Source: Palaemon carinicauda (lineage: Eukaryota; Arthropoda; Malacostraca; Decapoda; Palaemonidae). Taken from it: 64,000 bases of DNA. The notes under the pieces were generated by a model. The model saw only the letters and a list, made by a program, of their open reading frames with translations, did not search any database and was not told where the DNA came from. The position numbers were made by a program, and so were the translations under genes. The stretch is taken from assembly GCF_036898095.1 (NCBI RefSeq), contig NC_090744.1, positions 92,533,149 through 92,597,148 on the forward strand. Reading direction: 5' to 3'. Positions 8,578 through 19,054 of the stretch are shown one piece after another (the stretch's first letter is position 1; each line of letters begins with the position of its first letter).

Positions 8578-10426
8578 GAAACGTGGTCGACTGTCCCTCG
8601 AACACGGGATTGAATGCAGGGGAAGCTGATGACATTGCTTGGGGAACCCATTGGAAGGTGGTCGGGGTCTGGGCTACCAGTTGTGGAACCGGAGGCAAAG
8701 CTGGCTGTTGCTGCTGTGGTCTTTGCTGTTTGAAGGACTTGGCTGGACGGGAGGAAAACCTTGACTTCTTCGCCTTTCCTTTCGGCTGAGGGCCCTCATC
8801 CGGAGAAGACTTCCTCTTAAGGGACAGGCCCCACTTCAGGAGAAGATTGCGGTTCTCAGTGGCGGCCTTGTCCACGATCTCTTTGACCACGTCCTTGGGA
8901 AAGAGATCCTTACCCCAGATGTTAGATGAAATGAGCCTCTTGGGTTCGTGCCTCACTGTGGCCGAGGCAAACACAAACTCCCTACAGGCTCTCCTTGCTT
9001 TCACAAAGCAATAGAGGTCCTTGGTTACTGTGGCCAGATGGATTTTGGCCATAACCATGAACATCTCTGGCATCTTGGGGTCGCTAGCCATCGTCTCCAT
9101 GTTGGTCTGGAGAGACATCGAGGCTGCCAGGCGCTCCTTTGTGTCCAATTCCCTCCGAAGAAGGAATTCCGACAACTTGGGAAGGTTTTCGCCGAACTGC
9201 TGACCTGCAATGTCGGCGTCTAACTTCCCAACCGAGAAAGTAAGGTGCACCTCCTTCCAGTCCTTGTTATCCATTGGCAATGCCAGCGATAGAGGTTTAC
9301 ATTCCTCCAAGGACGGGCACGGCTTGCCAGCTTCAACTGCCTTGATGACGGCCGCAAACCCCTTTTGCATAAAGGGGAAGGCCCTAGCTGGGGAGGATAC
9401 AAAGGAGGGGTGTTTCTTGCTCAAGGCGGCAACCTTCGAGTTTGAGAACCCCCTCTCCTTTAAAGCAGCTGTCAAGGTGGCTTGAGCTTTGGAGTGATCT
9501 AGGATAATCACTTCCTTTGGTTCCGTCTCCTCCTTCGAAGCCGGCTCCTTCTTCAAACGGACATAGCAGTCCGGGTAGGCCCCTCTACTGGGCCAGAATT
9601 CCACCTCCTCAAGGGGAACTGAACCCAGTTTCTCCGACATGACGATCTTCCCAATCGTCATCGGCATGTGCTCGGCATATCTCCACGGGTTGGCATCCGA
9701 GCACAGAGGAAGGTCCTTAACGTTGAGCTTCTTTGGAGGTCCACGTGATGCTGTGATCTTCTGCATCTGGAGCTCCAAAGTAGCGGCCTTCTGATTATTC
9801 TCCTTCTGCATCTGTTGGATCATACCAACGATGGAAGAGAGAGCCTGTCCAAGCTCTGCTGGAAGAGCGGACGAGGTAGAGGGGATAGGTTCAGGGACCT
9901 GAACCGGCACGTCTGATGAAACGGGAACCTCTTCCTCCACAGCAATAGGATCTCGATCTTGCTCCTCGCCCTCTGCGAGGAGATCCTGCTCCGCACGATC
10001 AGACAAGTCGGACATCTTGTCGTCCAACTGGATGTCCTGCAAGGCGTCAGCGACATCCTCCTCCACTGGGATCTGGATCAGAGGGATCTCCGGCCGAGGC
10101 TGGGGAACAACAGCATCAGGGGAAGCCTTGGGGAAAAGGTATGCCCTCATCTTCTCGTTAGGAAGATAAGGTCCAGTGGTGTTTTTCTGAAAACCCCTTA
10201 CCCAAACACGAAGCCTCTCCCTCGCTGCATCTCTTGACTCCGCCGACCTAGGGGATTCAAAAGCCTCTGATAGCAGGTTAGTACATACAGCACATACCTG
10301 CGGATCCCAGTAACGATGTTCATCATTGGAGGCTGCACAAGCTGCGTGCCTCCTACACGAGGTATGTCCGCAAAAGTTCTTACTGCGGACATTGCAGAAG
10401 ACACTATCACACTTCGGATGCTCCTC
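8468..10426 (-). CDS. Gag-like protein of element A
   Basis: The frame is open from 10459 but has no good start before the predicted splice acceptor at 10427, so I begin it at the exon. About 650 codons. The N-terminus carries a Cys/His cluster (10283-10411: C-x4-C, FCGHTSC, C-x2-C) that probably binds zinc. A glutamate-rich linker with a short helical stretch (QQMQKENNQKAATLELQMQK) follows, then a conserved helical middle part and an RGG/proline/glutamine-rich basic tail (8468-8620) suited to RNA binding. Copy B encodes a clear homologue. By position it is the DIRS nucleocapsid equivalent, although sequence similarity to retroviral gag is not evident. Confidence 0.8.
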   Translation of the reverse strand, partial: EEHPKCDSVFCNVRSKNFCGHTSCRRHAACAASNDEHRYWDPQVCAVCTNLLSEAFESPRSAESRDAARERLRVWVRGFQKNTTGPYLPNEKMRAYLFPKASPDAVVPQPRPEIPLIQIPVEEDVADALQDIQLDDKMSDLSDRAEQDLLAEGEEQDRDPIAVEEEVPVSSDVPVQVPEPIPSTSSALPAELGQALSSIVGMIQQMQKENNQKAATLELQMQKITASRGPPKKLNVKDLPLCSDANPWRYAEHMPMTIGKIVMSEKLGSVPLEEVEFWPSRGAYPDCYVRLKKEPASKEETEPKEVIILDHSKAQATLTAALKERGFSNSKVAALSKKHPSFVSSPARAFPFMQKGFAAVIKAVEAGKPCPSLEECKPLSLALPMDNKDWKEVHLTFSVGKLDADIAGQQFGENLPKLSEFLLRRELDTKERLAASMSLQTNMETMASDPKMPEMFMVMAKIHLATVTKDLYCFVKARRACREFVFASATVRHEPKRLISSNIWGKDLFPKDVVKEIVDKAATENRNLLLKWGLSLKRKSSPDEGPQPKGKAKKSRFSSRPAKSFKQQRPQQQQPALPPVPQLVAQTPTTFQWVPQAMSSASPAFNPVFEGQSTTFRARPRGAARGSSRRPSRGRGFRGGRGQGGKTAGQSK

Positions 10427-10522
10427 CTGTAAAAGAAGAAAAATTTCCATGAATATCAAGTGAATTTTAATTCACATGTAACAAATGAGTATTCAACAAA
10501 AGAATAAGGGAAAGACACCTAC
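10427..10522 (-). other. Predicted leader intron of element A
   Basis: Donor GTAGGT at 10522 and acceptor TTCTTTTACAG ending at 10427, 96 nt. It matches the predicted introns at 20862-21001 (B) and 1609-1733 (C). Confidence 0.55.
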
Positions 10523-12608
10523 TTGTGAAACCCACACAAACACCTGTGGAAGCCCACCGGCCAAGTCACATAGTTAGTCTTTACTAGAATAACCAGAGAA
10601 CGTATTTCCAAAGGAAATTAGGTGTAGCTCACACCTAAGGTAAAATAATACCATTCGGCCAGGAATAAAAGAATTATCTTTTATCCTTGTAAGGCGACAC
10701 CAGGTGATTATACCAGTAACACAAGTAAGATAGAAAAGACAGTGTTGTAACCTACTACATCATGAACTCCTTTGGTTGAATATACCACCAAGAGAGGACT
10801 GATACAGTACCTGAGGGTGGTATGCCAGCCGGCTACTGCCGCTCAGCACCCCCCCCCCCTTGTTTTGGAAAGGCAGATCTCAAGTACACAACCTCAGATC
10901 ACCTTTATTGGGGAGAACTCCAGAACCCATGCCTGAACCGGCCGGCAGTGGTTGCCAGACCGTAGCCACCCGGTTTGCACAGAGTTGCCGGCCATCATAC
11001 TTAGTGGCCGGCTGACTGGGCAGTGTCGCGGGCCGGCCGGCAGCAGTAAACAAACCCTGCCGGCTAGCCCCCACACACCAGGCAGCACTCGGCTGCCGGC
11101 CCCACTTGTAGTGGCCGGCAGATGAGCAATAGACCGGCCGGCAAAGGTATACACCCAACGCCGACCGACAGCAAGAGAACTGGAGAACACCCCTCCCCAC
11201 CGACAGCCGGCCTGTAGGCCGGCAGCCGGCAAGGACAACACATACTAAGACAAAAGAGTGAGTGCCGGGTTAAGAGACTATAAGTCTCTGAGCCCGGCAC
11301 CCGAAAGAGTGCCGAAAGGAAGGGGAAGACACTACGTCAAGCTTCCTAACCGCTGCTTACTGAATTTTCAGACGGCAGCGATAGAGGGACCAAGAAAGGA
11401 CCGGGCAGCACTCACAGTAATGGTCTCTGCCGGTCGGCACACTTTGCCGGCCGACAGGAGACCACGTCAGTTCCTCATCCCAACCTAGGCTAGGCAAGGA
11501 TGAAGACGACTGACACAATGAACGGAAAAAGAGAAGGGAAGGACAGAGGGTCCTATCCAACCTTACCTTGGTTAAGGGTCACTCCAAACTAAGACAGTTC
11601 ATCTCAGTAGAGAAAGACCCGAGAGGGAGGCCGGCACTACTGGCTGCCTCCCACGAACCACGGCAAGGAAGGAATTGCCTTTCCAGAAAAGGGAACATAT
11701 CCCGAGACCGGAACGGCAAGGACAGTCTGATGAGTCACCGAGTAAAGGGATCACTACTGGAACCCAACAAGGTGGACTAAGGGGGGAACCCTTAGTGCCC
11801 GAGTCAATCGGCAAGGGAGACTCTGCCCCATGCCAGACAAACCGGGCTCAGACTAAACACTGTTGTACTGTCACCCTCTGAACCAATACTATTGGAACGG
11901 GAAGGTACAGTACTACCCCAGCATAGATATATTTGAAGATTAATTCAAATAAACCACTAGAGTTAAGCCTAAGGCTTAAACAGAGGGAAAGGGTTTGCCC
12001 CTTCCCCTAAGAGAAGGGAGCAAACGGGGAACAGATAATATTATAATGACCTAAGACAACCTAGCCTAGGCACTAAGAGAATCGATTACCTAATTCACCG
12101 AAACTCATATCAATACTATCTTGGAAGGTACTCGAAAAGGACTAATATGTATAACGTTGCCTAACGCTTAAAGCAATAAATTCACATTTGGAAGACTAAT
12201 TATCATGCAGGAAGTACATAGGCCAACAACTAGCCTACGAAGACTAGTGTTGGTAGCCTTGGTAATTTCGCCAGGCACATTACTATCGCATCATAACAGA
12301 ATTCCTAAATAAGCTAAGTAGCTAATATTTAAGCGCAAAGGGGGCTGGGAACGTCGCTCTTGCTAACAAATAAATCCTATTCTAGCGAGCGACAGCATCC
12401 ATGATGCCTCCAGCAGGCAACAGCTCTTGTATCAAAGATAACTCTTTTAATAACTTTAATTTTAACCAAGAGCCTACATTTATACATAAAAGAAATAATA
12501 CTCAACTTATCCGAGGCAGAAGAAGTTGGAGAAAGCATTATAAACGAGAAAATTCCAAGATTAGGTAGTAAACAGGGAAAATACACCGAGTCGTAGAGCT
12601 ACGCAAAA
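10523..12608 (-). other. Element A 5' leader
   Basis: About 2 kb without a convincing gene. A GC-rich segment (10900-11460) contains many GCCGGC words, as in C and B. The many small ORFs on both strands arise from this composition. The part near 12300-12460 matches the distal leaders of B and C. Confidence 0.65.
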
Positions 12609-12955
12609 AGGAATACAGATGGCGCCGTGAGCGGCGCAGGGCACGCTTTCGAAGCGGTGAGGAGGGATGCCTTATGAACGGCTCCCCCCTTTCTTATCGT
12701 TTTCGTTTTCTTGCCATTTTACCCCTACGAAGTGTTAACTCTATTCGGGGTATAGATTGCTATGAGGCGTGTCAAGAATACGTCCACTGATATTTACGAT
12801 ATCCCTAAGGTCTTTTTTAGGGATACTCGCTCCAGGAGTTAGAATTCTGGGTACCTGAAGGTAAATTCTCTGGGAATATCGCTGTAGTTGTAATATACCC
12901 TAGGAAGCTGCCTTTAAGGAACTTCCATCAGGACGACATGGCTTGAGCCCAAAAA
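12609..12955. repeat. Element A 5' inverted terminal repeat
   Basis: Core 12609-12941 mirrors 4241-4574. The outer tip ends GGCTTGAGCCCAAAAA at 12955 and is repeated inverted in the ICR. Confidence 0.9.
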
Positions 12956-13555
12956 GGCTATTTAAAAACTGGAAGTCGTTCCGCTAACTAAATAACGCAT
13001 GCCTAAGAACGACAGCGCCCATGGCGCCTCCAGTAATGACCTAGCTCTAGAAACACAATAAATACTCAATATCATTGAGAAACAAGAGCTAAAACATATT
13101 CAAAGTAAAGACCCGATACTCAACTTTCCGAAGGCGGAAGAAGATGAAGAAAGCATAATAATAATCCTTTAACCAATCAAAATAAATTCAATCGCCGGAA
13201 AATACCACCGAGCGAAATCGCTACAAATAAAGGAATGGCCACTATCGTAGGGATGGCGCTGTTGTACTATCGATAGTAGTAGGGAACGGGGATGGCCTTT
13301 GAAGGGCCCCCTTTTATTTTTGCCACACCTCCTCGAACGTAAACTCTATCATCTGGGGTGCAGATTGCTATGAGGTGTGCCATTACGTCCTTACGCGATA
13401 TCCCTTCTTAGAATTTTAAGGGATATTCGCTCCAGGAGTTAGAATTCTGGGTACCTTCAGTAAATTCTCTGGGATATATCACTGTAGTCACATATAACCT
13501 AGGAAGCTACTAATGAAGGAACTTCCATCAGCACGACATGGCTTGAGCCCAAAAA
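12956..13555 (-). mobile_element. DIRS-like element C, 5' end (right part, beyond element A)
   Basis: Begins with the leader segment expected to follow 4197 (TCGTTCCGCTAAC, GCGCCTCCAGTAA, both matched in B at about 22670-22735) and ends with a diverged 5' terminal repeat whose tip CTTGAGCCCAAAAA closes near 13555. Together with 1540-4197 it reconstructs the 5' part of C. Confidence 0.75.
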
Positions 13556-13574
13556 AAATTATGGTAATAGGTAG

Positions 13575-14135
13575 ATAGCTAAACTTTTAAAAAAGTTAGT
13601 GCCATTCTTGTAAATTACCTCTGCCAACGAAGTTGGAGGGAGGTTATGTTTTACCCCCTGTTTGTGTGTTTGATTGTGAAAAGCTTCATGGCCACAATTT
13701 TAATAGTAGAGTAATGAAACTTGCAGTGATTAACTGTTATATAAAAAGCTGGAAATTATTAAATTTCGGAAGGTCAAGGTCACGGTCAAGCAAAATGTCC
13801 AATTCACGTAATCAGCCATAAGTTTGGACATTGTTGTCACAGAGACTTCAAACTTAGTTCATATTGGAGTGTATGAAAATCCACGCCAATTAATAATCAT
13901 TAAAGTCTAAGTTCAAGGTCGAACCCTGGGTCAAGGTCAAGCAAAAGATCAAATTCCGGTCATCAACCATACGGCCACAATTTTAATCGTAAAGTAATGA
14001 AACTTGCAGGGATTTTAAACTTATGCAAAGAGCTGGAAGTGATTATAGGAATTGATTCTGGGAAAGGCACGTTGGTTTCGAGAAATAAGCTGCCATGGCA
14101 GAGGTCTACACTCTCAGAGTGTTTTTCTAGTTAGG
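13575..14135. mobile_element. Dispersed GGTCAAGGTCA-type repeat
   Basis: Contains paired blocks GGCCACAATTTTAATAGTAG (13690) and GGCCACAATTTTAATCGTAA (13973), plus AAGGTCAAGGTCACGGTCAA words. It runs from an ACCTCTGCCAACGAAGTTGG end to a GGCAGAGGTCTACACTCTC end. This resembles a non-coding repeat I recognise as widespread in marine invertebrate genomes. Family and boundaries are approximate. Confidence 0.5.
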
Positions 14136-14190
14136 AATGATTTTACAAGATATAAGAACATAATATTCATAAACCATTCCAAATTATGTA

Positions 14191-14948
14191 CAGTAAAACC
14201 TTCTGAGATACAAGCAGTGGCTTCGTTGATTTTTGCTACATGATGTGAGCAAAGACCTTAGTTACGATTAAGCGAGCTTATGACAACCACCACTATGTAA
14301 GTACAGTGTGTTTCTCTTGCCCTTGGATGTAAAGAACACTAGGAAGGTGCATGTGTGTTGTTTGCTTGGGCGAGGGAGAACAGTCGCTGTACAGTAGCCT
14401 ACTTCTATTAAGTTTGATCCTAAAACAAGTTGATAAAGGATATGTCACCAGTCAATGAAGTCAAGATTACATTGAAGCTCAGGACCTATGTCCATGGAGA
14501 GATGGAGAAATTGTTGGTGTGGTTGACAGAGGTGCAGCCTGCAGGAGATAGTGTAAATGAGAGAATCAACTGCAAAAAGGAATAATACCTTTACGAGGAT
14601 CTTTTGCTGCCGACGGCAGGAACATCAATGGACTGGGCTTCGGGAGTCATTCAAAACCTGTCTGGGATTTGATAATGAAAAATTTATAAAATATTTTACT
14701 GAACTGACAGAAGGCAAAGGATACACCCTACAGCAAGTCTTCAACTGTGATGAGACAGTGTGAAGTCTTATGGAAAAAAATGCCGAGAAGGAAGTACAGT
14801 ACATAACGGCAGAGGAGAAGAGCATGCCAGGTCACAAACCTATGAAGGATATGTTAACCCCTGCAGTGCATGCAAATATGAAGGGTAACTGCAAGATTAA
14901 ACGGCTACTTGTATAACACTGAAATCCAAGAGCCTTAGTCTTTTATAA
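14191..14948 (+). pseudogene. Tigger/pogo transposase remnant, left half (split by element B)
   Basis: A TIR-like CAGTAAAACCTTCTGAGATA starts at 14191 after a TA. Decayed transposase follows: a VHGEMEKLL segment, then YTLQQVFNCDET (first catalytic Asp region) at about 14720-14760, then PGHKPMKD and NCKIKRLLV. Several stops and frame changes are present. The order matches the intact transposase at 30157-31680. The coding sequence stops at 14948 and resumes after element B. Confidence 0.8.
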
Positions 14949-15300
14949 CGGATTTTGAAGCAAAGCGAAAAATCTATTTTTGGGTGAGATGGCCATGTCG
15001 TCCTGATGGAAGCTTCCTATAGACAGCTTTCTAAGGGATATTTGGCTACAGTGATACTCCCAGAGAAATGACCATAGGTCTCCAGAATACTAACTCCTGG
15101 CACGAGTATCCATAAAATTTTTCTTAAGGATATCGCATAATATCGGGGGACGTATATCTTGATACGACACATGGCAATCTTCACCCCGAATAGAGTTTTT
15201 GCTCTGAGGGGAAAGAGTGGGGAAATTGAAGGGGAGCCGTTATCAAGGTTAACCTTCCTCCCCTACTATTACAGGGCCCAAAATGGCGGCTCATTCCTTG
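14949..15300. repeat. Element B 3' inverted terminal repeat
   Basis: Core from about 14993 to 15299 pairs with 22939-23231. Divergence between the two is visible, unlike in A. Confidence 0.85.
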
Positions 15301-15382
15301 TAGCATTGAGCATGGTGCTACAGATAGAGTAGTTTCGGGAGGGGATTATTACATAATCCTTTTCTTAGAAAAAGAGGGTGGG

Positions 15383-15480
15383 TCCATCAGGACGACATGG
15401 CCATCTCACCCAAAAATAGATTTTTTCGCTTTGCTTCAAAATCCGATTTTTGGGCTCAAGCCATGTCGTCCTGATGGAAG
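15383..15480. repeat. Element B internal complementary region
   Basis: Reverse complement of the left tip (to AAAATCCG) followed directly by the reverse complement of the right tip (TTTTTGGGCTCAAGCC). Same construction as 4668-4763. Confidence 0.88.
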
Positions 15481-16129
15481 TTTACCAGAGAATTACTTGA
15501 AAGTACTATATCTGTGGGTTTGTACAAGTGCCTCAACCTTGGGTCAGCTTCTATATGGTCATCCAGACCACTGAAATATATGACAATACCGTTATACGTC
15601 ATTACCACTAAGCATGGAACAATGTTAGGGCTTCCTGCCCCCTGCAGGGAAATGTCATACTTGACGATAGAAGCACAAGGTTTGTATTCATATAGGAACA
15701 AATATACATATCATTCAGATCTTTTTGTTCATATGATTAAGTACCTTAAGTATGAACTTTACTTAGGAAAATAAATAAATTACTCCGGCTAAGTTTATTT
15801 AGCTACATATGGGGCAAAATAAGACGCAAATACCCTTTCACCATTTTATTAAATCGATAATCAAATGGAACAGAAGGTGTATTAAAATTTGTAATAGAAT
15901 TATACATTCAACATATACAAATAAAATTATTTTCTACCTGAAAGGGAAGAAAATTTTGATGCCACTCAAAACCAGTTAAAAAATTATTAAGATAATTTCA
16001 CTGTAAATGTTGGATAACTATTAACACTGTGTACAAGTTTACACATGGCACTAGTGTCACCAGGGTGACACTCAATAAAAGGGCATTGCACTGAAAGGTG
16101 TCAACACCTTTTCACCCAAATTGAAAAGT

Positions 16130-17338
16130 CCCAATCAATTCACTGTTCATCGCAGCACTAGACGACAGGTTTCACCACGCTACCTTCGCATAATGTTTAT
16201 AAAAAAACTCTGGAGGATTTCCAACCAGTGTTTTAGCGGAGACACTCAAAGTCCATATACTAAGAGAAGTTCAGTGAGGAAGCAATTGTTCTCGGATCAT
16301 GACCTGCGGGTGTACTATCAGGATCCGCTCTGCGAATGAAGTAGGTGAGCTTCGCCCTCAGTTGTTTTAGGGATAAGTTTGATCCTGAGGATTTGCCTTT
16401 GAAGAGCTGTCCTCCCTTGAAGTCTGAAGTTCTTCGAAGATAGACTTTTAGAGACACTACTGGACATAGAGAGACATTTTCCTTCAGAGGGCAGATTCTC
16501 CAGGGACCCCACCTTTTGGTGGGTAGCTCATTTTTGGCGAGAAAAGTAGGTTCAGGATAGAGATTCAGCTCGTGAACTGAATATGGCCCTCGTCTCTTGA
16601 TAGGGCTACTATTTCACTAACTCTAGCCCCTGAGGCTATAGTGAACAGGAATATCACTTTTTGTGTTAGATTCTTAAGAGAACAATCTTCATTGTTCAAG
16701 GTTGAAACATAGTGTAAGACTTTGCCCAGAGACCATGGAATGGGCTTCAGAGGGGCTGCTGGTTCAAGTCTAGTGCATGCCTTCGGAATCTTGTTGAAGA
16801 TTTCATTCGCCAGGTCCACCTGGAAGGAGTATAGAGGAGGTCTAATCAGAGCTGACTTACACGTAGTTATCTTGGTGGCAGCCAAGCCTTGCTCGTGAAG
16901 GTGGATGAAGAAGGACAGGCAGAAGTCTATTGAGATTTCTTTCGACCTTTTTGCTTTAACAAAAGCAACCCACTTTTTCCAAGACGATTCGTATTGTCTT
17001 CTGGTTGACTTTGACTTGTATTCTTCTAGGAAGTCTATACTGCTTTTCGAGATCCCAAATCTTTTCTTGACTGCTAAGGCGAGAAAATCATGAGATGAAG
17101 GTTTTTGGTTCTCTGTGATGAAGCGAAGACAGTCGACTTCTGAACCAATTGGGATAGAGCTGGGTTCGATAGAGGGACCAGCCTCAGTTTCAGTTCCATC
17201 ACCAGAAGGAACCAATTGCTCTTGGGCCACTTGGGGGCCACTGCTGCTGCAGTTCCTTTGAAGGATCGCAGCTTGTTGAGGACTTTCAGCAGGAGATTCG
17301 TTGGAGGGAACCGGTAGATCTGGGTTCATCTGTTCCAA
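16130..17338 (-). pseudogene. Element B tyrosine recombinase (broken)
   Basis: The N-terminal part (17338-16565) has STRRQYESSWKKW and the catalytic GARVSEI arginine. It then stops, and the rest survives in other frames: LKVYLRRTSDFKGG and AGHDPRTIASS (HxxR) at 16457-16260, with degraded sequence where the nucleophile tyrosine should be. Not functional. Confidence 0.85.
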
Positions 17339-19054
17339 TCGATGGACATGGCATCCGTCGCTTCTGCCAGAGGGTTCTCATATGGGGCTACATATCGAGG
17401 TAGTTTCTTCTTGTCACTCGTCGCGAAGAGGTCGATCTGCAGTTCTGGGACTTTTTCCAAGATGAAGGAGAATGAGTCTGTGTCTAGGGACCATTCTGAC
17501 TCTATCGGCTTTAGCCTGGATAGAGCGTCCGCCGTCACATTGCGGAACCCTTGTAGGTGAACTGCCGATAAGTGCCATCTCTTCTTTTTTGCTAAACAAA
17601 AGATGGCTTACATCACGTGGTTGATGGGGGACGATCTCGAGCCTTGTCGGTTCAGACATCTCACTATCACTTCGCTGTCCAAGACCAGCCTGATGTGGGC
17701 TGATCTGTGAGGGGATAGTTTCTTCAGCATCAAGAGGACTGCCATGGCCTCCAGAATACAGATGTGAAAGGTCTTGAACAGGGATGACCAGGTCCCTTGG
17801 GCTTTCCTTTAATGGGAGTGACATCCCCATCCTTCCATCGAGGCATCCGTGTGGATGGTCACCAATGGGGGAGGTGGTTGTAAGGGAACGGTCCTCTTTA
17901 GGCTCTTGACCTTCGACCACGTCTTGAGAAGTGATCATAGTAAGGTCGGTATCGGTCTCTGTAGATCTCTTCGAGCATTTGCTGCGTATCTTCTCCAGAC
18001 TCTTGACGCATCTTTCAGCCATGCTCTTAGCACTGGGTCTGTTACTGCTGCAAACTGGAGAGAGCCCAGTACTCTTTCCTGTTGGCATCTTGAGATCCTG
18101 TCGGATTTCAGTTGTCTCTTGACAGAACCCGCGATCTCTCTCCTCTTCCTTGGTGGAATGGAGAGGAGGTGTAACTTCAAGTTCCAATGGATTCTCAGCT
18201 ATTGAAACCCCCTGAGCTGGAGAGAGGCGAGATTTCTTGAAGTTGATCTTGAATCCCAGATGTTCCAGGAACTGGATCACTTTTTTGGATGCTTGCAGAG
18301 AAGCAGTCTTGGATGCTGCCCACACCAGCCAGTCATCCAGGTACGCTGCTACCTGAACGCCTTCTAGGCGTAGTTGTTGTACGACTGCGTCCGCAAGTTT
18401 CATGAAGATCCTTTGGGCTATGTTTAGTCTGAAGGGCATGGCTCTGAAGACATACTTTGTCTTCTGTAGCTTGAATCCTAGGTAGGAGGAGAGGGGGCGG
18501 CTGACTGGAAGGTGCCAGTAAGCATCTGCCAGGTCTATTGAGACTGTGTACGCCCCTTTCGGTAACAGGGTCCTGATGTGTTGAAGGATTAACATCCTGA
18601 ACTTGTTGAGTGGCGACAAGTCCAGAATGACTCTGAGTTTGTCCGAGTCCTTCTTGGGAACACAAAACAGCCTTCCCTGGAATTTGATGGACTTTGCTTT
18701 CCTTATAACCTTCTTATTCAAGAGTTCTAAGGTATATTCTTCCAGTAAGGGGGTGGAGTGTTGGAAGAATTGAGGAAATGAAGGTGGAAATCTGTTCCAT
18801 TTCCATCCTAGTCCATTTTTTATTAGGCTGTGGGCCCAGGGATCAAAGGTCCAACGATCCTGAAAGTGTTGGAGTCTCCCTCCTACCTGTAGCATCTCAT
18901 TGCTTAGGTGGTCCGGAGGGCTTGCCACCCTGACCGCGTCCTTCCGTGCCTCGTGAGGGGTGTCTTGAGGAGCCCCGTCGAGATCCTCTTCCTTTCGGGC
19001 GAAAGGTAGTAGTGTGCCTCTCACACCCGGGGTTGAAAGCTGATGACTGGGCAA
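17326..19054 (-). pseudogene. Element B reverse transcriptase / RNase H (broken)
   Basis: RT blocks align with A (LRVILDLSPLNKF, VSIDLADAYWHLP, AYLDDWLVW), but seven residues after LNKF are deleted and PFGL has become PFRL. A frameshift follows SRLSPAQ near 18215, after which the true frame continues at 18180-17935. A DALSRLKPIE RNase H end and the IDLFAT methyltransferase-like start are at 17538-17326. The alternative frame stays open from about 18215 to 17414, as it does in A. Confidence 0.85.

Larger units (their letters stand above)
4198..12955 (-). mobile_element. Complete DIRS-like YR retrotransposon A
   Basis: An 8.76-kb element read on the minus strand. All diagnostic DIRS parts are visible: non-identical outer tips, inverted terminal repeats with a 333-bp core, an ICR at 4668-4763 that is the reverse complement of the two tips joined together, and gag, RT/RNase H and YR ORFs. 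DIRS elements integrate through a circular intermediate with their own recombinase and leave no target duplication; none is seen here. Intact ORFs and apparently identical repeats indicate a recent insertion. The host site is the leader of element C. Confidence 0.93.

Noticed and set aside
10880..11300. Overlapping 78-115 codon ORFs, minus strand
   Set aside because: GC-rich leader of A, open in several frames at once and not conserved in B.
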